A stretch of 64,000 nt of DNA from Eriocheir sinensis (Eukaryota; Arthropoda; Malacostraca; Decapoda; Varunidae): the NCBI RefSeq assembly GCF_024679095.1, contig NW_026112164.1, forward strand, positions 1,586,939 to 1,650,938, given 5' to 3'. Positions 1 to 9,480 of the stretch are shown piece by piece. Under the pieces are notes generated by a model. That model saw only the letters and a program-made list of their open reading frames with translations. It did not search any database and was not told the DNA's origin. The position numbers and the translations under genes were made by a program. Numbering within the stretch: position 1 is the first letter of the stretch; each line of letters starts with the position of its first letter.

Positions 1-1015
1 CACGGAGAAAGAAACAGGGAAAAGAAAAAGACAGGAAAAAAAAAATTGGATAACAAACGGAAAAGAAAAACATGAAAAAACAAGGAAAGGAGAAAAAAAC
101 ATGGAAAAGACATACACAGGGAAAAAAACAGGGAAAAGAAAAAAAACACGGAAAAACAGGGAAAGGAGAAAAAAACAGGGAAAAGAAAAAAAACACGGAA
201 AAACAAGGAAAGGAGAAAAAAACAGGGAAAAGAAAAAAACACGGAAAAACAGGGAAAGAAGAAAAAAAACAGGGAAAAAAACACAGGGAAAAACAGGGAA
301 AGGAGAAAAAAACAGGGAAAAGAAAAAAACACGGAAAAACAGGGAAAGGAGAAAAAAACAGGGAAAAGAAAAAAACACGGAAAAAAACAGGGAAAAGAAA
401 AACACACGGAAAAACAGGGAAAGGAGAAAAAAACAGAGAAAAGAAAAAAAACACGGAAAAACAGAGAAAGGAGAAAGAAACAGGGAAAAGAAAAAAACAC
501 GGAAAAACAGAGCAAGGAGAAAAAAAACAGGGAAAAGAAAAAAACACGGAAAAAACAGGGAAAAGAAAAACACACTGAAAAACAAGGATAGGAGAAAAAA
601 ACAGGAAAATAGAAACACAGGGAAAAACAGGGAAAGGAGAAAGAAATAGGGAAAATAAAAAAACACGGAAAAACAGGGAAAGAAGAAAAAACAAGGAAAA
701 GAAAAACACAGGGAAAAACAGGGAAAGGAGAAAAAAAACAGGGAAAAGAAAAAAACACGGAAAAACAGGGAAAGGAGAAAAAAACAGGGAAAAGAAAAAA
801 ACACGGAAAAAAAACAGGGAAAAGAAAAACACAGGGAAAAACAAGGATAGGAGAAAAAACAAGGAAAATAAAAACAAAAGAACAGGGAAAGGAAGGAGAA
901 AAAAACAGGGAAAATATAAACACAAGGAAAAGAAAAAAAATCGGGGAAAATAAAACAAACAGGAAAAAGCAAAAAAAGGGAAAATAAAAAAAATGGAAAA
1001 AAAAAGGAAGAAAAC
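1..1015. repeat. A/G-rich tandem repeat, unit about 46 bp
   Basis: The stretch is built of degenerate units in which a cacggaaaaacaggg part is followed by aaaggagaaaaaaacaggg and an A-rich run. The repeat length is about 46 bp, with a weaker half-unit similarity. It is almost free of T. Two overlapping plus-strand frames (72-578 and 101-649) are open only because the array has no TAA, TAG or TGA; the Lys/Gly/Glu-rich products are artefacts. The array starts before the window and fades after about 950 into A-rich DNA. Confidence 0.85.
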
Positions 1016-1630
1016 CCACATTCGATTCTGATGACTCAAGGAATTTATTTTTTCTTCTCAGTTTGAAAATTTCTTAGACACGTGAAGTATTTTTTTAAGG
1101 TCGATTTTTTGTGTTATTTTTTTGTTACTGAAAGCAAGTCCAATTTTTCTTTTGTTATTGTTAAGCTTGTTAGTCGTGAAAGGTAGGTAATTTTTTTATT
1201 CTAATTCATTTACTTCGTCTTACCTTGACTTTTTTATCCTTTATATCTCATTCCTTTCGTAACTTCTTTTATACTTTCTTTGCTTCTTATCTTTTTTCTT
1301 TACAAATGTTTACACCTTTCCGTAAGTTCATCTAAGTTCTGTGCATCTTACCTTTCATTTCCTCTATTTTTCCATCCTTTCGCAATTTTCTTTGATAATT
1401 TCTTCGATTTTTTCGTTTTCTTTCTTTTTTTCCCACTTTTCGTAACCTGATCTAGTTGACTTGCTCCATCTAATCATTCATTTCTTTATTATCTTTTGAC
1501 ACACCATTCGTACCTTTTTTTCTCCTAATTTCTTTCGACATTATTAGTTTTTTGGGTCCTTTTTGCTTTCCTTTCTTGGGGTCCTTTTTGGGTACCTTTC
1601 GGGTCCTGGCTTTGGCGGTAGTGGGTCTGT
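1016..1630. other. AT-rich DNA without a recognisable gene
   Basis: This is T-rich sequence with many short TTT and CTT runs. I see no open frame with protein-like composition, no tRNA-like fold and no element terminus. It separates the 46-bp repeat from the polypurine tract. Confidence 0.6.
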
Positions 1631-1639
1631 TATTAATTT

Positions 1640-2795
1640 GATGATGGTGATGATGATGATGAAGAAGAGAAGGAGGTGGAGGAAGAGGAAGAGGAGGAAG
1701 AGGATGAGGAAGAGGAAGAATACGAATAGGAGGAAGATTAAGAGGAAGAGGAAGAAGAAGAGAAAGAAAATGAGAGAAAATAAGAGAAAGAATAAGAATA
1801 AGAAAAAAAGGAAGAAAAGGAAGAAGAATAGAAAGAAGAAAAGAAAGAAGAAGAGAAAGAAGAAGATAAAGAAAAATAGAAAGAAAAAGAGAAAGAAGAA
1901 AAAGAAGAAAATAAATGAGAAGAGAAAGGAGAATAGGAAGAAGAAGAGAAAGAAGAAGAGAAAGGAAAAGAAAAAGGAGAAGAGGAAGAAGAAGATAAAG
2001 AAGAAGAGAAAGAAGAAGAGATAGAAGAAGAGAAAGGAGAAGAGGAAGAAGAAGAGAAAGAAGAAGAGGAAGAAGAAGAGAGGAAGAAGAAGATAAAGGA
2101 GAAGAGTAAGTAGAAGACGAAGAAGAAGAGAAAGAAGAAGAGAAAGGAGAAGAGAAAGAAGAAGAGAAAGGAGAAGAGAAAGGAGAAGAGGAAGGAGAAG
2201 ACGAAGAAGAAGAGAAAGAAGAGAAAGAAGAAGAGAAAGGAGAAGAGGAAGGAGAAGACGAAGAAGAAGAGAAAGAAGAAGAGAAAGGAGAAGAGAAAGG
2301 AGAAGAGGAAGGAGAAGAGGAAGGAGAAGAGATAGAAAAAGAAAAAGAAGAAGAGAAAGAAGAAGAGGAAGGAGAAGACGAAGAAGAGAAAGAAGAGAAA
2401 GAAGAAGAGAAAGGAGAAGAGGAAGGGGAAGACGAAGAAGAAGAGAAAGAAGAGAAAGAAGAATATAAAGAAGAGAAAGAAGAGAAAGAAGAAGAGAAAG
2501 GAGAAGAGAAAAAAGAAAAAAAAGAAGAGAAGGAAGAAAAAAAAATGGAAAGGAGAGGAAAAAGAAGTGAAAAAAATAAGTGAAAAAGATGAGAAAAAAG
2601 AAGAGAAAAAAGAAGAGAAAAAAGAAGAGAAAGAAGAGAAAAAAAGAAGAGAAAAAAAAACAGAAGAAGAGAAAGAAGCAGAGAGAGAAGAAGGGAAAGA
2701 AGAAGAGAAGAAATAAGAGAAAAAGAGAAAAAGAAGAAAGAAGAGAAAAAAAGTAGAGGAGGAGGAATAATAAGAAAAAGAATAAGAGGAAGAAG
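1640..2795 (+). repeat. Long polypurine tract, (GAA/GAG/GGA)n
   Basis: About 1.15 kb of nearly pure purine on the plus strand is made of gaagaagagaaag and gaaggagaagag motifs. The minus-strand frame over 1470-2876 translates to Ser/Leu/Phe low complexity and the plus frame 1563-2024 to Lys/Arg; neither looks like a protein. Long GAA-rich purine tracts can form triplex (H-DNA) structures, which is known for GAA repeats and is inference here. Confidence 0.9.
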
Positions 2796-2900
2796 AGGAG
2801 GATGGTGGTGGTGATGGTGGTGGTGGTTGTGGTGATGATTTTGGTGGTGGTGATGAGGCTTAATTAGGAACGGCATTCCACCACCACCACCACCACCACA
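2796..2900. repeat. GGT run facing a CCA run (inverted repeat)
   Basis: A ggtggtggtgatggtgg run (about 2801-2855) is followed, after a short spacer containing cttaattaggaacgg, by an (CCA)n run at 2879-2899. The two are complementary and could form a hairpin. The element sits where the plus strand changes from purine-rich to pyrimidine-rich. Confidence 0.6.
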
Positions 2901-2989
2901 ATAATTCTCGCCAGGTAATTAGGAGGTGAATTGTGGCTGAATCAAAAGACAGGTGTGCTAATTAACGTCTAAATATACCTGCCTTATCT

Positions 2990-3379
2990 TGCCTTATGAT
3001 TACTTTCTCTCTCTCTCTCACTTTCTCTCACTTTCACTTTCTCTTCCTTTATTCTTTTTTCTGTCACTCAGTTTTTCATTTTCTCTTTTTTTTTCTTCCT
3101 TTCACGATCCTTTTCTTTTTCTCTGTTTTCTTATCTCTTTCATTTTTTTTCTTCTTTCGTGTTTTCTTTCTTTCTCTTTTTCTCTAATTTTTGCTTTCTC
3201 TTTATTTTTCCATCACTTTCATTTTCTCTCATTTTCTCCTTTCTTCTTTTCTTTCTCTTTCTTTTTTATTCATCCCTTTCATTTTCACTTCTATTTTTGT
3301 TTTGTTTTGTTTTTTGGTGTTTTTTTCATTCTCTTTATTTTAGATCACTTTCATTTTTACTTTTCACTTTCTTTTTTTC

Positions 3380-3424
<45 letters not shown>

Positions 3425-3425
3425 T
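2990..3425 (+). repeat. Polypyrimidine tract ending in (TC)n
   Basis: The plus strand is dominated by T and C (ttctctttttcttt motifs) and ends in a pure (TC)n run at about 3382-3420. Three overlapping plus frames give Phe/Leu/Ser-rich strings that follow the base composition and are not genes. Confidence 0.85.
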
Positions 3426-3475
3426 GGTCGAGTTTTAATCCTCATAGGGACAGGAAAATATGTTGATGGTAAATA

Positions 3476-3498
3476 AGGAGGAGGAGGAGGAGGATAAG

Positions 3499-3532
<34 letters not shown>

Positions 3533-3548
3533 AGGAGGAGGAGGAGGG
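3476..3548 (+). repeat. (GGA)n microsatellite
   Basis: A run of gga triplets with a few gaa and taa interruptions. It is a short purine island between two pyrimidine tracts. Confidence 0.85.
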
Positions 3549-3554
3549 TCTTAA

Positions 3555-4025
3555 TGTATATGACTTTTCCTTTTCCTTTTTCTCCTTTTTTTCTTTTTGT
3601 TTGAAGTGTTGCAATTTTTGATTCGTATTTTTTTTCCATATTTTTCTTGTGTATTGCTGAGTCCTTGTTCTTCTCTTCCTCGTTTTCTACCTTCTCCTCC
3701 TCTTCCTCTTCTGCCTGTTTTTTTTTTCTCGTTTTGCAACACCTCTCATTTCTCTTCTTATTCCTCGTCCACTTATACTTTCTTCTATTTTTCATTCTCC
3801 TTCTCCTCCTCGTCCTTCTCCTCCTCATTATCTTCCAACTCCTCCGTCCACACCTCTAGTTCCTCTTTTTTCTCCTATTCCACTTCTTTCTTCTCCATCG
3901 CTTCTTCTTCCTTCTTCTTCTCCTTCATTTATTCATCATCTTTGTTCTCGTAACACTATTTTAATCCCTCTTCGTCTTCCATCACCTCTTCCTCCTCCTC
4001 CTCCTCCTCCTCCTCCTCATCTCCC
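3555..4025 (+). repeat. Pyrimidine-rich DNA ending in (TCC)n
   Basis: This is a CT-rich stretch with tcttcctcc motifs. It ends in a (TCC)n run at about 3981-4017. The minus-strand frames over 3442-3828 are Arg/Lys/Glu-rich shadows. Confidence 0.8.
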
Positions 4026-4170
4026 TTCTCATTACGCGGCTAGACTTGGAAGACTTCTTAGTGAGCAGGTGTCACTTTTCAGAGCATAAAAAACAGCGAG
4101 CCCCGACAGAGAACGTCACGTAAACAATCAAAGGACCACCAGCCAATCCCACCTTGACCATATAAGCGCG

Positions 4171-4956
4171 TGTTATGTAAACGCCCGCAGCATTCGAAAT
4201 AAATTCACAGACCTGGAGGAACTTGCTGCAACGGAAAACTTCCACATTATCGCCGTCGCGGAGTCATGGTTAAATACAAATAACAGAAATTCTATTGCGG
4301 AATTTAGCTTACCCGGCTATTCAATTTTTTTTGCGACAGAGAAAACAGAGTTGGTGGTGGCGTCGTCTTATATATTCGTGCTGGTTTAAATCCACGTGTT
4401 ATCAAAGTCGAAAGAATAAATAATATAGACACCGTTTTCGTAGAAATTAAAAACCGTTCAAGTAAATTAGTTATTGGCATTGTTTATAGACCTCCAAACC
4501 AAGCAATGCAAATAGACAGAAAACTGTTCGAACAAATTTCTAACATGCAATCAATTTGAAGCTGTAATTATGGGAGACTTTAACTTACCATTTAAGAGTT
4601 GGGGAGACACATTAAATATACACTCGGGTCACGATCTATACAGTAACTTATTAGAAAGTGCGCTTTATCAGCATGTGCATAAACCAACTCGCGAAAATAA
4701 CATCCTCGATCTAGTTCTCACAACTAAAGAAAGCCTAGTTAAGGATCTCAATGTTGGTACAGAATTCAGCGACAGCGATCATCGAATGATTTCGTTTAAG
4801 ATAAAAATCAAAGAGAACATGAAAACGAGTGAAGAAAGAATACCTGATTACCGACGTGCGGATTTTGACAAACTAAGAAATTTAGTAGCGAATGCAGACT
4901 GGAGCGAAATTTCTGCAGCCTCAGATATAAATAAAGCTTGGGAAACATTCACATAA
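4171..4956 (+). pseudogene. LINE endonuclease (EEP fold), broken
   Basis: The translation begins NARSIRNKFTDLEEL, continues with the catalytic-region AVAESW, and loses frame near 4340-4390. In the shifted frame IGIVYRPPN is readable at about 4471-4500. The frame then returns with MGDFNLPFKSW at 4570 and SDSDHRMISF near 4770. AESW, YRPPN, GDFN and SDH are the standard motif series of LINE endonucleases, which nick the target DNA to prime reverse transcription. The last part (4570-4956) is one open frame of 128 residues. At least two frameshifts and a stop before 4560 rule out activity. Confidence 0.85.
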
Positions 4957-5084
4957 ACTTTAAGTAGAGCCGTGAATTTATGCGTACCATTCCGTAAAAG
5001 ACGACCAGCAGCCAACTGGAAGCCTAAGTGGCGGAACAATCAACCCAAACGCCAAATTGAGAATTAAAATCGAGCGCGTCGCAA

Positions 5085-6050
5085 ATACTTGATTACAAAT
5101 AATGAAACAGACAAAACTGAATTCCAAAGATTACGCCGAGAAACAAAAAGAATCATACGTCTCAATAAAAGAAACCTAGAGCTTCATATTGCAAGCGCAA
5201 GAAAAACAAATCCTAAAGAATTTTTTGCTTACGTAGAAACAAAAAGGTTCTCACCCCCAGTATTGGCCCAATAGCAACTGTAAATGGCGAATCCACGAAT
5301 GATGATAAAGAAATCGCTAACATATTGAATGATTTTTTTGCCTCCGTTTTTACAGAAGATATCTTATCCGAAAGGCAACCGGAAGCCCCAAGATATATTG
5401 ATGACACATCCTTGAGTATTATTAGCGACATTGTAGAAAGTGATTTAGTACAAAATATCGATAATATTAAAGTAAAAAAAAAGCCCGGCCCAGATAAAAT
5501 ATCCCCGCGTATTCTTTAAGAGGCAAAACATCAGATCAGCAAGCCCCTCTTGAACATATTCTCAAAGTCACTAAACACAGGAAAAGTACCACTAGAATGG
5601 AAACTCGCTAACGTAACTCCTATCTTTAAAAAAGGCGACAAGTCCCAACCAGGTAATTATCGACCGATCAGTCTAACGTAAATCGTGTGCAAAATTTTAG
5701 AGACAATCATTCGCGAAAAAATAGATTTTTTTTTTTTTTTAAGATAACAGACTAATTAAGGATTCGCAAATGGTTTTCGAAACAAACGTTCCTGTTTGAC
5801 TTACCTTCTCGATTTCTTCAACTACATCTTTCATGTGTACGATGAAAGTCAATCAGTAGACATTGTATATTTGGACTTTCAGAAAACATTTGACAAAGTC
5901 CCTCACAACCGTCTCCTTAGTAAATTGCAAACTCACGGTATAACCGGTAATATTCATAAGTGGCTCAGAGACTGGCTTACCGACCGTAAACAGAGAGTTG
6001 TTATGAATGGTATAGCTACTTTTACGCCTGTTTCAAAGCCGCTGGTGTGT
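5085..6050 (+). pseudogene. LINE reverse transcriptase, N-terminal half, broken
   Basis: A linker (RLRRETKRIIRLNKRN at about 5120-5190) precedes the RT. Readable RT blocks are KKPGPDKISPRIL at about 5470-5517, [21 protein letters not shown] at 5600-5670 (quoted in part), GFRNKRSCLTYLLDF at 5772-5820, and VDIVYLDFQKTFDKVPHNRL at about 5860-5920, which is motif A with its Asp. These lie largely in one frame but are cut by TAA at 5517-5519 and near 5680, and a T-run lies at about 5727-5741. The fingers-to-palm order is normal, but motif B and the YADD box are missing. Confidence 0.85.
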
Positions 6051-6090
6051 GCGTTACCTAATCTACAGAGAGACTGTAAAAGAGGTTGAA

Positions 6091-6371
6091 GTGAATTCGT
6101 TCCATATTCCTAAACGTCTCGGCTCAGATTAGGACTATTTCCCAAGCCCACAGAGAAGATTAACTGGGTTTTCACGGGGGTGTCCCGTTGAGGGTGCAGA
6201 GGTCGTGTATGACAGTCACCGGGATCACGAAACAGTCCGTGAAAAACCCTGAAACTTCTACGAGAGGCTTTTAAACAGGCGAACCGAGGCGCCGACGGGT
6301 TAAGGATACGTGCCGTGCAGCCTTACTGACCCTTCCCTGCAGCACTGTGTGTGTGTCTGTTTACAGCTGAC
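6091..6371. other. Unassigned DNA after the decayed LINE
   Basis: About 280 bp of mixed-composition DNA follows the last readable RT residues. It may hold the 3' end of a retroelement, but I find no coding frame, no tail and no repeat of it elsewhere in the window. Confidence 0.4.

Positions 6372-6421
<50 letters not shown>
6372..6421 (+). repeat. (TG)n microsatellite
   Basis: About 25 uninterrupted TG units follow a short imperfect tgtgtgtctg run at about 6346. Confidence 0.95.
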
Positions 6422-6423
<2 letters not shown>

Positions 6424-6497
6424 ATTGTGTGCTCTAATCTCTATGCCTACCCATTTCCCTGCAGTGTAGATATAATTACACATTTCGGAGAGTAGAA

Positions 6498-6893
6498 ACC
6501 AGTTCGGACTCCCAACGCTTTACAGCTGTTTTCACATATTCGGTTCCGTATTCAACTGTTCCAATGACTGCCCCGAGGTGTCTTTCGCCAGTCACTGACA
6601 GTTTCACGTTACTGCTTTGGAATGCTGTTTTGGCCCGATCGTATGCCTCTGGTTTTACAATCACCACAGACTTAGTGGCGTTGGGACGGTAACCTATTTT
6701 AGGGCCGTGTTCATTGACGAGGTCCCACCATTTCCTGAGGTCTGCAGACTTTCCTACCCCTGTGAGGTCATCCGCATACGCCACCTGTTTGACGTTGGTG
6801 TTTTCATGGCGGATGATGTCCTGCAGCTTCGTCATTCCCAGGGCAAACATTGCCATGGCCACTGGGTCGCCCTGGGTGGTGCCCTCTGAGGAT
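6498..6893 (-). pseudogene. Copy A: internal RT fragment of the RLE-type retroelement
   Basis: The minus-strand translation is RT palm sequence: MAMAMFALGMTKLQ, then VKQVAYADDLTGVGK (motif C with both catalytic Asp), then PNATKSVVIVKPEAY and GERHLGAVIGT. Compared with copy C (14254-14648) it is about 96% identical by eye, with around 14 substitutions. It starts, in the sense direction, inside the codons for SSEGTTQGD, exactly where a (TAC)n array begins, and stops inside the RT beside cttacagttcgg-like sequence near 6498. It therefore lacks both the N-terminus and the whole C-terminal half. The reading frame is open through the fragment. Confidence 0.9.
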
Positions 6894-6925
<32 letters not shown>

Positions 6926-6964
6926 TTACTACTAATATTACTACTATTATTACTACTACTACTT

Positions 6965-7015
<51 letters not shown>

Positions 7016-7022
7016 TTACAAT

Positions 7023-7070
<48 letters not shown>
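6894..7070 (+). repeat. (TAC)n microsatellite array 1
   Basis: About 59 TAC units with a few TAT, TTC and ACAAT interruptions. It lies between the 5' break of copy A and the poly-A end of copy B. Its translations are homopolymer-like Thr, Tyr or Val strings and are not genes. Confidence 0.95.
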
Positions 7071-7072
<2 letters not shown>

Positions 7073-7925
7073 TTTTTTTACGGGCCTCCATCTATTAGAG
7101 TTGCGTTGTGAGCGGTATATTTTCTCGTATCCTTTCACAAAGCAATTCATTGGCCCCACCCCGCCAATGACTGTGGCCGACAACCATCTTTATTTAATAT
7201 TACAAACTTTACTAAACATTTTATTTTTAAGGTAACAGAGCTTGTGGTTGATACGACTATCAACCACCGTCGCCTCAAAGTCCAGGTCAGCAATGCGGGT
7301 GGTTTTGGGTGCAGGTGACCTGGTTCCTCTCAGGCAGACCAAGGCTGACCTCAGGAGGGAGAAGGACAGCCTGCATCTCATCCAGGCGACCACACTGCTT
7401 CTTGGCTGTTGTTTCTTATCCGCCAGTGTTTCGGCGAGTCTTGCGTAGAAGCTCTGCGCCCTTGGTACCATCCCTCCTGCCGTCGTGAATACTACCGGGG
7501 TGAAGGAGCCCTGGTCCACATTCTGTATTCTTTCTTCATATGCTCTGTTCTTCTCTTGTTCGTTTCTTCTGTGGGCTGCATCAATTGTCAGGTCTCTGTG
7601 GCAACGGGCCATGGGATCAAAGATCCTTATGTCAAAATATGCCCTTTGTCCACGAGTCCAAAACCCTCTGGCGCTAACATCCACTCGTGCTTCGTTCGAA
7701 ACATTAGCGGTGCGTCTGGCGAGGTGTTCGCCTTGCAGAGGGAGCAGCATGGGTTCCACAGTCACGTCGTGGCAGACTTCTTTCAGCATCTGAGCTGTTA
7801 CGTCTCTTACTTCATCATGTCTCATGCAGACGAAACCTCCTCTCTTGCATGTCATGGCATGATTTTGGTTGAAGGGTGAGCCACAGTTACACATGTTTGG
7901 GAGCCCATCCACTGGCCAGCCATAC
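7071..7925 (-). mobile_element. Copy B: 5'-truncated RLE-type retroelement
   Basis: In the sense (minus) direction this copy begins abruptly at YGWPVDGLPNMC inside a (TAC)n array, runs through the Cys/His knuckle and RLE-like region to the stop at 7190, and ends in a 110-bp 3' UTR with an AATAAA-like signal and a short A-run (T9 at 7071-7079). The next base is again (TAC)n. It matches 12831-13687 of copy C with only about eight substitutions plus one small indel by my reading, so the two are close relatives from recent activity. One visible change alters GGMGPRAQS to GGMVPRAQS. 5' truncation is typical of incomplete target-primed reverse transcription. Confidence 0.9.
7190..7925 (-). pseudogene. 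Copy B C-terminal domain (knuckle plus RLE-like)
   Basis: The open frame reads CNCGSPFNQNHAMTC, then GGFVCMRHDEVRDVTAQM, then ARVDVSARGFWTRGQ and YFDIRIFDP, and ends SFSLLRSALVCLRGTRS plus a short tail. The C-x-C-x7-H-x3-C knuckle followed by RHDEV and a D...D-x-R pair matches the arrangement seen downstream of RT in R2-type elements. The frame continues upstream into the (TAC)n array as polyserine, which is read-through and not part of the protein. Without the RT this copy cannot move by itself. Confidence 0.85.
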
Positions 7926-8182
<257 letters not shown>

Positions 8183-8373
8183 GACATAAATGATACCTCC
8201 ACCCATGTTTATTTTCCCGACACATAATCATGGAGGGCTCCATAGCTTGGAGGTCATTAGCCCCAACTCTGTTCGCTAATGACTGTGGCATCCAACCATA
8301 TCACTAATACTACCTGACACTAAATCACCTATCATCTATTACGTCTAGATCCCCCTTTCCTTCCCTACTCAAG

Positions 8374-9480
8374 TCACTCCCGACCCACCCTAATGTCACT
8401 CTCCACCACTGTGGCTTCATAGTCCATATTGGAGATGGTGGTGGCTTTTGGGCCAGAGTGTCTGGTGCCCCTGAGACATAGGATGGCCGACCTGAGCAGG
8501 GAGAACGAGAGGCGACACCTCATCCAGGCGACAACGTGGCTCCTTGGCTGTTGCTTCTTTTCTGAGATTAGTTCCGCGAGGCGTGTGTAGAAGCATTGGG
8601 CCCTGGGACCCATCCCGCCGGATGTGGTGAAGACGAGGGGGGTGAAGCTGCCCTGATCCACATGTTGGATTCTTTCACCGTATGCCCTTGTCTTCTCCTG
8701 CTCGTTCCTGTGGTGGGCGGCTTGCAGGGGCAGCTCACGGTGACAGGCAGCCATCGGGTCGAATATGCGGATGTCCATGAACGCCCGCTGTCCGCGCACC
8801 CAGAATCCGCGGGCACTTACATCAACCCGTGCCTCCTGTGAGGTATTGGCTGTCCTGTACCGAAGGTGTTCGCCGTCAAGGGGAAGTATTGCCGGGTCGG
8901 TAGTGACGTCTTGGCATACCTCCCCAAGCATGCTGGCTGTCAGATCCTTCACTTCATCGTGTCGAATACAGACGAAGCCTCCCTTTTTACATGTCATGGT
9001 GTGGGTGACATCATTTGGTGATCCACATGCACAGAGATCAGGCAGTCCCTCAATCGGCCAGCCATATCTCAGAGCAATGGCGTCGACAAATTCTTGTTTG
9101 TTGAGGCTGAAGCCCTTTGCTCTGATTGGTAATGACGTTAGCCAGTTAGAGGCGCCTGCCTCCTGTGCTGTGTGTATTTTTCTACCCATTTCTGTGGACA
9201 GGTGGTGTGTAAGACGGTCCAGCTCGTCTTTTTGGGCCTGTTGCCTTTCTTCTGAGATTTTCCTTAATATCTCTTATTTCTGTTTGGTCTATCTCGCCCT
9301 CTGCCTCCTGAGCGATGATCCTGTTGATGAGTGACCTGGTAAGGCTGATGGAGTTTTGGTTCTCCTTATCTGCCAGCTTCTCAGGGTTGGTGATCCCCAT
9401 CCCACCCAGTCTTGGGGACAGTGCTAGCATATCCCTCTCTTCCTCCCCAAAGCATGATATTTCACCAGCGCCGGCAAGAA
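8374..9480 (-). pseudogene. Copy D C-terminal half: thumb, knuckle and RLE-like domain
   Basis: After a frameshift near 9440-9480 the protein continues as LSPRLGGMGITNPEKLA. It changes frame again near 9190-9250, then reads ASNWLTSLPIRAKGFSLNK. The knuckle CACGSPNDVTHTMTC, the following GGFVCIRHDEVKDLTASM, and the candidate nuclease pair ARVDVSARGFWVRGQ and FMDIRIFDP are all intact in the 8374-9189 frame. It closes with SFSLLRSAILCLRGTR. A restriction-like endonuclease is the expected target-cutting domain in R2-type elements; here it is assigned from motif order only. Two frameshifts make the copy defective. Confidence 0.85.

Larger units (their letters stand above)
4165..6090 (+). mobile_element. 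Decayed non-LTR retrotransposon (jockey/CR1-like)
   Basis: The stretch carries, in order, an apurinic-type endonuclease, a Lys/Arg-rich linker and the first half of a reverse transcriptase, all on the plus strand. Several stops and frame changes break it. Recognisable pieces run from CYVNARSIRNKF at 4171 to the RT palm at 5800-6050, where similarity ends before the GVPQGS and YADD motifs. No poly-A tail or target-site duplication is visible. The endonuclease-then-RT order is the known layout of jockey, CR1 and L2 type LINEs; I cannot separate these clades by eye. It is a different family from the jockey-like copies further right. Confidence 0.85.

Noticed and set aside
1470..2876. A 468-residue Ser/Leu-rich protein on the minus strand
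   Set aside because: It is the complement of the polypurine tract; composition explains it.
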